The position numbers and the translations under genes were made by a program. DNA of 59,531 bases from Eubacteriales bacterium (GTDB lineage: Bacteria; Bacillota; Clostridia; Oscillospirales; Oscillospiraceae), in contig JAUNJE010000012.1 of the NCBI GenBank assembly GCA_030533415.1, positions 1-59,531 of the forward strand. Reading direction: 5' to 3'. Below the pieces are notes generated by a model, which saw only the letters and a program-made list of their open reading frames with translations, did not search any database and was not told the DNA's origin. Below, in pieces: positions 32,213-40,097 of this stretch (its first letter is position 1; every line of letters starts with the position of its first letter).

Positions 32213-33224
32213 ATGCAAAACCTCCGGATTCGTGATTTTCCTCCATAAATTTCATATTGGCAAATACCCTTTCCATGCGCTCATCGGGAAACCGTTCGTC
32301 AAGAAATTCCGCGAAAGCGCCGGATGGCTCCACGCCGTCCATCCTCTGGGTCCATCGGGCAACGGATGCCACCGTCATAAAGGAATTGAACACAAAAAAC
32401 GCCACCAACACCCAGGTCGCGATTTTTCCCACACGGTTTGGCAGCTTCAGAATCCACTCCGACATGATTGGGTAAATGGCTTTGATCCAAAAGATACCCA
32501 GGAATCCCCAGAAAATCGAATACAGCAGGCATATCCGCCCGTTGAGATTGAAGGGCATGTGGCTGTAATCCCAGGACCGGGAGCCGAATACCAGTTCCTG
32601 TCCCCAGGAACACAGATATTCTATCACACTTCCCACGATCATGCCACCGGCAAAAGAGAGCCAGGCGCCCCGGTTGCGGTACTGGTACAGGCACAGCGTC
32701 AGGGCAACGGCACCGGCGCCGTACAGCAGGTTAAACGGACCGTACACAAGCCCGGAGCGGCTCTCAAAATAACCGTTTCTGAGAAGGCACCATATCAGCT
32801 CCACGACCACGCCGGCAAAGCTGCCCACGAAGCAGATCAGCAGAATCTTATAGAGGTTCAGCCCCTTCGCGAAATGGTCGCCCTTGCTTTCGCTCAGGTC
32901 AACGGCCGTGTTGGCCGGGGCCGGAATCCGCAGCTTTTCGCTCTTCTTCTGATACTGAATATCCTTCCAGCGCGCGCTGAATTCGTCGCTGACCTCATAA
33001 ACCTGCGCAAAGGCTTTGGCGATGTTGCCGGAGGCCCGCTTCAAAGAGTCCGCCTTGCCCTGAACCTCCTCCGGGCAGGTCTCCTCCAGCATCTTTGGGT
33101 AATAGTCCGCCATCTCCGCCTGTGTGGCCTGCGCCTGCTCCAGCAGCTGCAAACTGGCCTTTTCAATCTCCAGCACACATGGGAGAACCTTCGCCTCATT
33201 TTTTTCTGACGGCTTTCCTTTCAT
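32184..33224 (-). CDS. CmpB-like membrane protein (putative ABC-transporter type IV family, PF06541)
   Basis: A 346-residue protein. Residues 1 to about 130 are a charged, helical, coiled-coil-prone cytosolic region (EIEKASLQLLEQAQATQAEMADYY). Then come about six membrane spans containing LVYGPFNLLYGAGAVAL and WDYSHMPFNLNGRICLLYS, which are the marks of PF06541. The biochemical role of this family is unknown. The N-terminal extension is unusual and could contact the histidine kinase (inference). The start at 33224 is preferred because the upstream frame contains the promoter. First gene of a five-gene operon. Confidence 0.78.
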   Translation of the reverse strand: MKGKPSEKNEAKVLPCVLEIEKASLQLLEQAQATQAEMADYYPKMLEETCPEEVQGKADSLKRASGNIAKAFAQVYEVSDEFSARWKDIQYQKKSEKLRIPAPANTAVDLSESKGDHFAKGLNLYKILLICFVGSFAGVVVELIWCLLRNGYFESRSGLVYGPFNLLYGAGAVALTLCLYQYRNRGAWLSFAGGMIVGSVIEYLCSWGQELVFGSRSWDYSHMPFNLNGRICLLYSIFWGFLGIFWIKAIYPIMSEWILKLPNRVGKIATWVLVAFFVFNSFMTVASVARWTQRMDGVEPSGAFAEFLDERFPDERMERVFANMKFMEENHESGGFAYAQNFDRGG

Positions 33225-33305
33225 ACCATCCGGCTCCTCTGTCTGTAATCCTGTTTCTTTATAAAATTGAATATCCGTATAAGATAACCCATAATTTATA
33301 AGCAA

Positions 33306-33349
33306 ATTATACCGGAGGAATTTCAATCCATTTTCAACTGAAGTTCAAC
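33306..33349 (-). promoter_or_regulatory. Promoter with three 11-bp-spaced direct repeats (OmpR-type site)
   Basis: On the minus strand GTTGAA (33344-33349), GTTGAA (33333-33338) and ATTGAA (33322-33327) are spaced exactly 11 bp, followed after 10 bp by a perfect TATAAT (33306-33311). There is no good -35 box. This layout matches activator sites of PhoB/OmpR-type regulators, here probably the operon's own response regulator. Confidence 0.75.
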
Positions 33350-33373
33350 AATTGTTGATTTTTCTTTTCAAAA

Positions 33374-33403
33374 CAAAACGGCCTGCCAAGACAGACCGTT
33401 TTT
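33374..33403 (-). terminator. Terminator of the ZIP transporter gene
   Basis: On the minus strand AAAACGG-T-CTG pairs with CAG-G-CCGTTTT, followed by GTTTTG, 9 bp beyond the stop. Confidence 0.8.
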
Positions 33404-33411
33404 CCGTGGGT

Positions 33412-34215
33412 TCACCCCAGCATCACATCCAGCAGCATCATAAGCGCGAATCCGACCACAATTCCCATGGTCGCGGAATAGGGCTGTGCCTTCTGATTTC
33501 TCTGGCATTCCGGAATCAGCTCATGGACCGCCACCAGGATCATGGCCCCGGCGGCAAAAGAAAGGGCATAGGGCAGAACCGCTTCCACGTAGACCACCAG
33601 CAAGGCTCCCGTCACCCCCGCCAGCGGCTCCACCAAACCGGAGGCCTGGCCCAGCAGGAAGCTTCTTTTTCTGGAATAGCCCTCCCTTCTCAGGGGAACG
33701 GAAACCGCCGCGCCCTCCGGAAAATTTTGCAGTCCGATCCCCACCGCAATGGAAATGGCTCCCATCAGCCCCTCTGCGGTGTAGCTGCCGTTCTGCAGCG
33801 CTCCAAAGGCGACGCCCACCGCCAGCCCTTCCGGTATGTTGTGCAGGGTAATGGAAAGCACCAGCATGATGATGCGGTTCAGCCGCTCATTTGGCCCTCC
33901 CTGGGTATTGTTGGCCCTTCCGGTGGCAAAGGAGACCACTTTGTCCGATCCCCACATGAACAGCGCGCCGAACAGGAATCCCACCGTGGCCACGAAATAG
34001 GCTGGCAGGTTCGAGGATACCTCCGCGCGCTCGATCGCCGGCTGCAGCAAAGACCAGAAGCTGGCCGCGATCATCACCCCTGACGCAAAGCCCAGCATAA
34101 GGTTCATCGCCTTGGGGCTTGGGGACTTAAAGAAAACCACGGTGGCCGCCCCCAGCGCCGTGAGAAACCAGGTTCCCAGCGTTGCAAGCAACGCCATTAT
34201 GACAAGATTATCCAT
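33412..34215 (-). CDS. ZIP-family metal transporter
   Basis: A 267-residue divalent metal (Zn, Fe, Mn) importer of the GufA/ZupT type with eight predicted spans. The metal-binding motifs are in spans 4 and 5: SITLHNIPEGLAVG and GIGLQNFPEGAAVS. The start at 34215 has GGAGG 7 nt upstream; the 53 codons before it are unsupported. A TATAAT at about 34237 could be its -10 box. It is a single gene, not adjacent to the iron block, and its operator region lacks the GTTAGC palindrome. Confidence 0.92.
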   Translation of the reverse strand: MDNLVIMALLATLGTWFLTALGAATVVFFKSPSPKAMNLMLGFASGVMIAASFWSLLQPAIERAEVSSNLPAYFVATVGFLFGALFMWGSDKVVSFATGRANNTQGGPNERLNRIIMLVLSITLHNIPEGLAVGVAFGALQNGSYTAEGLMGAISIAVGIGLQNFPEGAAVSVPLRREGYSRKRSFLLGQASGLVEPLAGVTGALLVVYVEAVLPYALSFAAGAMILVAVHELIPECQRNQKAQPYSATMGIVVGFALMMLLDVMLG

Positions 34216-34321
34216 GTTGCACCTCCTATATCCATTATATTTTAGGGGGATATATGGGTGCATGATTTTTCTGCGGGGTTTGGGCGCGTCTCCCTTTTGC
34301 CGGACCGGGGAAGAAATGGTA

Positions 34322-35131
34322 CTACAATTCCTCCCGGAACGGCTCCTGAATGAGGAACCCTTTTCCATCGGCAAAGGTGCCGCCGCTGAGAAGGTAGGCT
34401 TTCAAACTGCGCTGGAGGGACGTATCCTCCGGTAACGCTTCCAGCGGCAAATTGGGGTTTTTATACACCCACTGCAGATATCCTCCACCGCTTTCCACAG
34501 GCGTAACGGCGAAGGACCGCTGAAACTTCAAAATATTGGACTCCGGCGGCAGCAGCGTTTTCAGCGTGGGAGAAAGCAGCCAGGAGCAGCAGAAAACAGG
34601 AGCATCCCGGTATGTGGGAAACACGGTCCCCAGCAGCGCCCGGGCCTGACCGTAGGATTCCCGCAGCAGCTTCGAAACCAGCCGCACATCCGTAGGAATA
34701 TGCAGGCTGATAACGGGAGCACCGTCCAAATGCGTCAGCTCATATTCCAGCTGCCCAATCCGCAGCAGTTTGCAGGAAATCTGGCGGACCGTCCAAAAGC
34801 CGCGGTCGAAGCCGTAATGGCCATAGCTTTCCCGGTGTTCTTTGACAAAACGGGAAAAGCAGGCCATGGTATCCACATATAGGTTTCTTGACAGCCCCAG
34901 TCTTTCATATTCCGCCCAGGCCTCCCTTGCCCGCAGAAGCATGTAGCAGAGCATCCGATAGCCCCGGGGATCCTCCCCCAGCATAGCCAACAGCTCCTGA
35001 TAGCCCTCCTCCCAGGCCGCTTCCTCCAGGAGCTTGGGCAGCCGGGGCAGGGCTTCCACGGATTCCAGCAGGTGAAGCACTTTCCCTGTAACCTCCTCCG
35101 GCATTCCGATTTCCCGGCAAAACCGCTGCAT
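34322..35131 (-). CDS. Acyltransferase-domain protein (NAT_N/GNAT_C type, DUF5596-like)
   Basis: A 269-residue protein resembling the two-part N-acyltransferase-like family: an N-terminal helical part and a C-terminal GNAT-like part. Conserved pieces are YVDTMACFSRF, GFDRGFWTVRQ, IGQLEYELTH, ISLHIPTDVRL and FCCSWLLSPTL followed by SNILKFQ. The natural substrate of these proteins is not known to me. The start at 35131 has AAAGGA 10 nt upstream. It lies divergently upstream of murQ, so a role in cell-wall or sugar metabolism is possible but unproven. Confidence 0.68.
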   Translation of the reverse strand: MQRFCREIGMPEEVTGKVLHLLESVEALPRLPKLLEEAAWEEGYQELLAMLGEDPRGYRMLCYMLLRAREAWAEYERLGLSRNLYVDTMACFSRFVKEHRESYGHYGFDRGFWTVRQISCKLLRIGQLEYELTHLDGAPVISLHIPTDVRLVSKLLRESYGQARALLGTVFPTYRDAPVFCCSWLLSPTLKTLLPPESNILKFQRSFAVTPVESGGGYLQWVYKNPNLPLEALPEDTSLQRSLKAYLLSGGTFADGKGFLIQEPFREEL

Positions 35132-35301
35132 AGCAATCAAATCCTTTCTAATCTTTATTCCTCCCCAAAGCCATTCGCTATTTGGAATTAGCCAAAATGC
35201 ACATTCCGTATCTTTACTTCCCGGAAAGTTTTGTCGAATCAAACAAAGGTTTCAAAATGCGTTCAGCCGATGAACCTCTATTTCTTCAAATTTGATTCTT
35301 C

Positions 35302-35330
35302 TTGACACAAAATTTCTGCAGTAGTATTAT
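35302..35330 (+). promoter_or_regulatory. Promoter of murQ
   Basis: A perfect TTGACA (35302-35307), a 17-bp spacer and TATTAT (35325-35330). About 100 bp of leader separate it from the murQ start. Confidence 0.82.
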
Positions 35331-35435
35331 ATGCTTAAATTGTGGAGAAGAAGCGTCCCGGATGGCGCCGCAAGGGCCAACGTGAATGTTTTCCCGGACA
35401 GTACAAACTCGTGCAAACGATGGAGGAGATTGGAT

Positions 35436-36362
35436 ATGGTTGAATTGGGTTCCATCGCGACAGAACAGCGCAATCCCAATACGATGAATATTGACACCCT
35501 GTCCACCCTGGAGATGGTGAAGCTCATCAACCGGGAGGACCACTGTGTGGCAGAGGCGGTAAGCAAGGTTACCGGGCCCATCGCCGCCGCCATTGACGTG
35601 ATCGCTGACCGGCTCTCCAAAGGCGGACGTCTGATCTACTGCGGCGCCGGGACCTCCGGCCGCCTGGGCATTCTGGATGCCGTGGAATGTCCCCCCACCT
35701 ATTCCACCGACGCGGAAATGGTACAGGCCCTGATGGCCGGAGGCTATCCCGCCGTGTTTCAGGCTGTGGAGGGCGCGGAGGACAGCAAGGCGCTGGGGGT
35801 TACCGATATGGAGAGGATCCATTTCTCCCGCAGTGACGTCCTGGTGGGCATTGCCGCCAGCGGCCGCACCCCTTATGTGCTTGGCTGCATGGAATACGCG
35901 AAAGCCCTGGACGCCGCCACCATTGCCGTCACCTGCTGTCCCGGCTCCGTGCTGGATACCTTCGCGGACATCGGCATCGCCCCGGCGCCGGGGCCGGAGG
36001 TGGTCACCGGCTCTACCCGGATGAAAAGCGGCACCGCCCAGAAAATGGTGCTGAATATGCTCTCCACCGGCACCATGATCAAGCTGGGAAAGGTTTACGG
36101 CAACCTGATGGTGGACGTCAAGCCTTCCAACGAAAAACTGATCCGCCGCTGCGTCACCATTGTCTGCACCGCCACCCAATGCACCGGGGATACGGCCACC
36201 GCCGCGCTGGAACGCTGCGGCTACCGCCCCAAAACCGCCATTGTGATGATCCTCTGCGGCGTGGATGCGGAAACAGCCAAGGCCATGCTCGACAGGGCCG
36301 ATGGCAGGATTGCCCGGGTTCTAGCCCCACCGCCAGCCGGGATGGCTGGGGAATCTCTGTAA
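35436..36362 (+). CDS. murQ: N-acetylmuramic acid 6-phosphate etherase
   Basis: Cytosolic enzyme that removes lactate from MurNAc-6-phosphate to give GlcNAc-6-phosphate, for peptidoglycan recycling. The 308-residue SIS-domain protein has GGRLIYCGAGTSGRLGILDA near residue 63, IAASGRTPYVLG near 140, and the C-terminal GNLMVDVKPSNEKLIRR block. The start at 36436 minus 1000, that is 35436, has GGAGGAG 7 nt upstream; the frame is open 35 codons earlier through the leader. It works with NamZ and the sugar kinase downstream, although a GNAT gene on the other strand interrupts the set. Confidence 0.95.
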   Translation: MVELGSIATEQRNPNTMNIDTLSTLEMVKLINREDHCVAEAVSKVTGPIAAAIDVIADRLSKGGRLIYCGAGTSGRLGILDAVECPPTYSTDAEMVQALMAGGYPAVFQAVEGAEDSKALGVTDMERIHFSRSDVLVGIAASGRTPYVLGCMEYAKALDAATIAVTCCPGSVLDTFADIGIAPAPGPEVVTGSTRMKSGTAQKMVLNMLSTGTMIKLGKVYGNLMVDVKPSNEKLIRRCVTIVCTATQCTGDTATAALERCGYRPKTAIVMILCGVDAETAKAMLDRADGRIARVLAPPPAGMAGESL

Positions 36363-36384
36363 AAAGATACTCCATGGCAAAGCC

Positions 36385-36888
36385 TCATTTCAAATCCAAA
36401 TCGTAAAGAAAGGAATTTTCCGTTTCCCCCACACGGCGGAAGCCCAGCTTTTCGTGCATTTTCTGGGAAGGGACGTTCCACTTAAAAACGGCGGAGCCTT
36501 TTATTTCTGAAAATCCCAATTCCTTCAGCCGCGTGATCACGGCCTGCATCACCATTGTTCCAATTCCGGCGCCCCGGTATTTCTGCGTCCATATCGCAAT
36601 CGGCGGATTTTCCGCTTTTATGGTAACGTCACCTACGCTGAGGAAGCAGTCCCCTTCCCTCACCTCGATAAAGTAAAGCTCTCCGGCACTGTCCAGATAT
36701 TCGCACATTCCTTTTACATAATTTAAGTCCGGCTTTTTCGTCTCGTCGAATATCCCCTCTGAATTTTGATACACATAGGGGTCCTGATATCCGGTCAGGA
36801 ATTTTTCATAATGACCATCGTATTTTCTCAGCCTTACGGAATCACTGACCACAATCGCATCCGGCTGGTGTATATTTTTGAGGGGCAT
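36385..36888 (-). CDS. GNAT-family N-acetyltransferase
   Basis: A 167-residue acetyltransferase. The acetyl-CoA binding motif A reads QKYRGAGIGTMVMQ (R/QxxGxG/A type) near residue 105, followed by AVITRLKELGFSEI and the C-terminal MHEKLGFRRVGE. Its substrate is unknown. It lies on the minus strand between murQ and the NamZ gene and so breaks an otherwise co-oriented cell-wall salvage set. Confidence 0.88.
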   Translation of the reverse strand: MPLKNIHQPDAIVVSDSVRLRKYDGHYEKFLTGYQDPYVYQNSEGIFDETKKPDLNYVKGMCEYLDSAGELYFIEVREGDCFLSVGDVTIKAENPPIAIWTQKYRGAGIGTMVMQAVITRLKELGFSEIKGSAVFKWNVPSQKMHEKLGFRRVGETENSFLYDLDLK

Positions 36889-36977
36889 TGTCCGTTCCTC
36901 CGGTTTCTTTCAAACTTGATTTTCTGTCCTAAATTAGTGTACCCGGGCATTCGCCCATTGTCAAGGAGGGAATTGTC

Positions 36978-38126
36978 ATGATTTTCTTTGGTGTTGACCG
37001 CATATCGGAATACCGCGGCATTTTGACCGGGCGGGTGGCGCTGCTTACGGCCCCTTCCGGCCGCACATCCGGTAACCGCTCCACCATCGCGGTTTTGCAG
37101 GAATGCTGCGATTTGGTGCTTCTGCTGGCCCCGGAGCACGGCGTCCGGGGGGACAAGGCCGCCGGCGCTTTGTTTGCCGACGAAACCGACGAGGACAGCG
37201 GCCTGCCCGTGCGCAGCCTGTACACGAAGGAATCCAAACGGCTGTCCGCCGAAACCCTGGAAAAATTCGACACCCTGGTCTATGACATTGCCGACGTGGG
37301 CTGCCGGTATTACACCTTCATTTCCACCTTAAAGTTCTGCATCGCCGACTGCGCCCGGGCGGGAAAGCGGCTGGTGGTTCTGGACCGGCCCAATCCCCTA
37401 GGGGACCGGGTGGAGGGCGGCGTGCTGCAGGACGCGGTTTCCAGCTTCGTAGGCTGTCACAGCCTTCCCGTCTGCTATGGCCTGACCTGTGGGGAATTGG
37501 CGCTTATGCTGAACCAGGAGCTGCATGCCGGCTGTGACCTCCATGTCGTCCCCTGCGCGGGACTGGCCCGGCACATGACCTTCCGGGACTGGGGGCTGCC
37601 CTGGGTGATGCCCAGCATGGGAATTCCCCGCTATGAAACGGCGCTGCTGTATCCCGGCACCTGCCTGATCGAGGGCACCAACTGCTCCGAGGGCCGGGGC
37701 ACCGCCGATCCCTTTGCCATCATCGGCGCGCCGTTTATCAAAGCGGAGGCCTTCTGCACCGCCTTCAACGCCCTCCACTGCCCCGGCGTTGTGGCAACAC
37801 CCGTGTACTTTACCCCCACCGCCTCCAAGCACCAGGGTATCCTCTGCGGCGGTATCCACCTGCACATTCTGGATGAGGCGCTTGTGAAGCCCGTGGAGCT
37901 GGGGGTAACGCTATTGGATCTTCTGCGGACTCTGTATCCGGCGGATTTCCGGCTGCTTCCTCCCCATCAGGCAGGCGGCAGGCCCTTCCTTTCCCTTCTC
38001 GCCGGGCACCGCGATTTTGAAAATCCCGGCTGGAGGCCGGAGGAGATCCTCCGCCGCTACGAAGAAGAAAGCAGCAATTTCCGCCGGCGCAAGGCCCCCT
38101 TTGAAATCTACCCTACGGAGTGTTGA
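36978..38126 (+). CDS. Exo-beta-N-acetylmuramidase NamZ-like protein (DUF1343)
   Basis: A 382-residue DUF1343 protein. NamZ of Bacillus subtilis removes terminal MurNAc residues from peptidoglycan fragments. Family blocks seen are LLAPEHGVRGDKAAG near residue 50, PVRSLY, VYDIADVGCRYYTFISTL near 103, VVLDRPNPLGDRVEG and EGTNCSEGRGT near 235. No signal peptide is present, so it acts in the cytosol or on imported sugars here. It pairs with murQ (upstream) and the kinase (downstream) in MurNAc salvage. Confidence 0.9.
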   Translation: MIFFGVDRISEYRGILTGRVALLTAPSGRTSGNRSTIAVLQECCDLVLLLAPEHGVRGDKAAGALFADETDEDSGLPVRSLYTKESKRLSAETLEKFDTLVYDIADVGCRYYTFISTLKFCIADCARAGKRLVVLDRPNPLGDRVEGGVLQDAVSSFVGCHSLPVCYGLTCGELALMLNQELHAGCDLHVVPCAGLARHMTFRDWGLPWVMPSMGIPRYETALLYPGTCLIEGTNCSEGRGTADPFAIIGAPFIKAEAFCTAFNALHCPGVVATPVYFTPTASKHQGILCGGIHLHILDEALVKPVELGVTLLDLLRTLYPADFRLLPPHQAGGRPFLSLLAGHRDFENPGWRPEEILRRYEEESSNFRRRKAPFEIYPTEC

Positions 38127-38131
38127 ATATC

Positions 38132-38203
38132 ATGCTCTTTTGCGGAACAGCTGAGAAAGCTGCCCGGGCGGCGGAGCAGGGGGAATGGGACCTGGCTCTG
38201 TAA
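38132..38203 (+). CDS. Possible 23-aa leader peptide or gene remnant
   Basis: ATG at 38132, 5 bp after the NamZ stop, opens a 23-codon frame (MLFCGTAEKAARAAEQG, ending WDLAL) closed by TAA. GGAG is 11 nt upstream. The product is a single amphipathic helix by eye. It could be a translated leader before the kinase gene, the start of a decayed gene, or chance. Confidence 0.3.
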   Translation: MLFCGTAEKAARAAEQGEWDLAL

Positions 38204-38219
38204 AAAACTGGAATATAAG

Positions 38220-38308
38220 AAACGGCTCTGCTCCGAAGCCGGCGCGGCCCCAGGCAACCGGGCGGAGCCATGACGGGCACCCTGCCCGTGAAACTGTGAG
38301 GGAATGCT
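38220..38308 (+). other. Structured leader upstream of the MurNAc/GlcNAc kinase gene
   Basis: GGCTCTGCTC (38224-38233) can pair with GGGCGGAGCC (38260-38269) over 10 bp including two G-U pairs, enclosing a GC-rich loop that could fold again. A perfect 6-bp hairpin ACGGGC-ACCCT-GCCCGT (38273-38289) follows, then GAGGGA and the start codon. There is no terminator tail, so if regulatory it would act on translation. I match it to no known riboswitch. Confidence 0.35.
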
Positions 38309-39193
38309 ATGTTTCTTTTGGGAATTGACGGCGGCGGCACCCATACCCGGCTGGAACTGCGGGATGCCGAAAACCGCTTCCTGCGCCGGGCGGAATTCGG
38401 CCCCTTTAATCTCAACAGCATTGGGGAACCAGCCTTTCGTGCTCTGCTGGCGCAGATTTTTGCCGAATGCGGAGGTATGACCGACTGCGGGGCGCTGTGT
38501 GCTGGTGGGGCCGGCGTTTCCAACCTCAGGACGGAACAGATCCTGGCGGAGGAATTGCGCAGGGCGGGCTTCCGGGGAAGATGGAAGCTCTGCGGCGATC
38601 AGGAAATCGCCCTGCGGGGCGCCATGGACGCCCCCGGCGCCGTGGTAATCGCGGGAACCGGCTCCATCTGCTTCGGCAAAAACGAAGCCGGAGAAAGCGC
38701 CCGGAGCGGCGGTTTCGGGCATCTGATCGACGATGGCGGCAGCGGTTACGCCCTGGGCAGGGACGTGCTGTCGGAGGCCGTAAAAATTCTGGACGGCCGC
38801 CGCAAGGGCAGTATGCTGGAAGCGGTTTTCCGGGAACTGAAAATCCATACCCCCCAAGAACTGGTGTCCTTCGTCTATGACGAAAAAACCGGAAAGGCGG
38901 GCATCGCCCGGCTGTCAAGTGTCGCGCTTCATCAGGCGGAGGCGGGGGACCCGGCCGCCCTGGAGATTCTGGAAAACGGGGCAGAGCAGCTGTGTGCCCT
39001 GGTCTTGGCGGTACAGCGCAGGCTATGCCTGGAGGGCTGCCCTATCGGACTGCTGGGTGGGCTTCTGGAAAATGACAACCCTTACCGCAAGATCGTGGTT
39101 CAAAAGCTGTCCCGGCTTGGCCGGCCAATCTCCCCTGCCCACGACGCACTTTGGGGCGCGGCACAAATGGCCTGGGAGCTGGCGGAGACCTGA
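38309..39193 (+). CDS. BadF/BcrA-family sugar kinase (N-acetylmuramate/N-acetylglucosamine kinase type)
   Basis: A 294-residue ASKHA-fold kinase. The phosphate-1 motif GIDGGGTHTRLEL is at residues 5-17, the phosphate-2 region reads VVIAGTGSICFG near 112, and the adenosine motif is LLGGLLENDNPY near 248. In Clostridia, MurK of this family phosphorylates MurNAc and GlcNAc at O6. With NamZ releasing MurNAc and murQ cleaving MurNAc-6-phosphate, this kinase would supply the link; the specificity is inferred from context. GAGGGA precedes the ATG. Confidence 0.88.
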   Translation: MFLLGIDGGGTHTRLELRDAENRFLRRAEFGPFNLNSIGEPAFRALLAQIFAECGGMTDCGALCAGGAGVSNLRTEQILAEELRRAGFRGRWKLCGDQEIALRGAMDAPGAVVIAGTGSICFGKNEAGESARSGGFGHLIDDGGSGYALGRDVLSEAVKILDGRRKGSMLEAVFRELKIHTPQELVSFVYDEKTGKAGIARLSSVALHQAEAGDPAALEILENGAEQLCALVLAVQRRLCLEGCPIGLLGGLLENDNPYRKIVVQKLSRLGRPISPAHDALWGAAQMAWELAET

Positions 39194-39202
39194 TTCAGGG
39201 CC

Positions 39203-39249
39203 ATAGTAGCCCTTCACACCGGGCACGGTATGTTTTTGGGACTCCGTCA
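39203..39249 (-). pseudogene. Fragment of an mtnA-like isomerase gene
   Basis: 47 bp align with the 3' part of the mtnA-like gene (52341-52393): 43 of 47 bases are identical, with one 6-bp in-frame gap. On the minus strand the fragment reads LTES-QKHTVPGVKGYYG against VTESMGQKHTLPGVKGYY. Similarity stops abruptly on both sides. Most differences are silent, so this looks like what is left of a second, once functional copy. Confidence 0.7.
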
Positions 39250-39297
39250 GCGTTTTTTCAATGCTTTTCTGGATTTAACCTTTGATTCACATTTTTC

Positions 39298-39347
39298 ATG
39301 TCTGCCGAATAAGCCGCATAAGCAGCTTATTCGGCAGACATAAAAAT
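39298..39347 (+). terminator. Terminator of the MurNAc salvage genes
   Basis: A 17-bp perfect stem (39298-39314 with 39325-39341) with a 10-nt loop, followed by a weak A/T tail. Confidence 0.7.
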
Positions 39348-39423
39348 AGAGAAAATTTTTCCCAAATTCGTGCAACCAATTTGGCGATTTATCCGTATTG
39401 ATAAGTGATACTGATATTCCATT

Positions 39424-39498
39424 AAAAAGTTTCATTCGTCAGAATGGAACTTTTTAAGCGGTGCCTTCTTTATAAAAAGGATACATTTTTATAAAGAA
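39424..39498. repeat. Two consecutive AT-rich inverted repeats upstream of the sigma factor gene
   Basis: AAAAAGTTTCATTC (39424-39437) pairs with GAATGGAACTTTTT (39442-39455) with one G-U pair. TTCTTTATAAAAA (39466-39478) pairs perfectly with TTTTTATAAAGAA (39486-39498). The second ends 40 bp before the sigma factor start codon and may be an operator or part of the promoter. The rest of 39194-39539 holds the gene fragment and the terminator. Confidence 0.55.
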
Positions 39499-39539
39499 AC
39501 AGTATGAAACACCCCCAAGAGAAAGAAGGAGGTTCCTTT

Positions 39540-40097
39540 ATGGAGGACAGCCAGATCATTGACCTGTATTTTGCCCGCTCCGAGCAGGCGATTCAGGAGA
39601 CGGACACCAAATACGGCGGCTACTGCTACAGCATCGCCTACAACATTCTGACCAATCAGGAGGACTCGGAGGAAGCGGTAAGCGATACCTACTTTTCGGC
39701 CTGGAAGGCCATGCCGCCCCGGCGTCCCCCGGCCCTGGCGGCGTTCCTGGGCAAGATCACCCGGAACATTTCCATCGACCGCTGGAGAAAGGCCCGGGCC
39801 TTCAAGCGGGGCGAGGGGCAGATCGAGATTGCCCTGGAAGAGCTGGCGGAATGCGTCAGCGGAGCGGAAAGCGCCGAAGACACGGTCATTCGAAAAGAGG
39901 TGCTGGCAAGCCTGAACCGTTTTCTTGCCACCTTGACCAGCACGGAGCGCAGCGTATTTCTCTGCCGCTACTGGTATCTGGATTCCACGAAAGAGATCGC
40001 GGAACAGTCCGGGTTCTCTGAAAGCAAGGTCAAATCCATGCTCTTCAGGCTTCGCAAACGCCTGAACGGCCACCTGGAAAAGGAGGGCTTGCGATGA
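39540..40097 (+). CDS. ECF-type RNA polymerase sigma factor
   Basis: A 185-residue sigma-70 family protein. Region 2 covers about residues 10-80 (GGYCYSIAYNILTNQEDSEEAVSDTYFSAWK, then FLGKITRNISIDRWRK), and region 4 covers about 125-180 (LTSTERSVFLCRYWY, IAEQSGFSESKVKSMLFRLRKRL). It would direct polymerase to promoters for an extracytoplasmic response. The start at 39540 has GGAGG 7 nt upstream. It overlaps the next gene by 4 bp, the usual coupling of sigma and anti-sigma genes. Confidence 0.93.
   Translation: MEDSQIIDLYFARSEQAIQETDTKYGGYCYSIAYNILTNQEDSEEAVSDTYFSAWKAMPPRRPPALAAFLGKITRNISIDRWRKARAFKRGEGQIEIALEELAECVSGAESAEDTVIRKEVLASLNRFLATLTSTERSVFLCRYWYLDSTKEIAEQSGFSESKVKSMLFRLRKRLNGHLEKEGLR

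Noticed and set aside
38204-38308. SAM (S-box) or cobalamin riboswitch before the kinase gene
   Set aside because: GGCAACC-like and GC-rich stretches are present, but the conserved core positions and terminator of those riboswitches are not.
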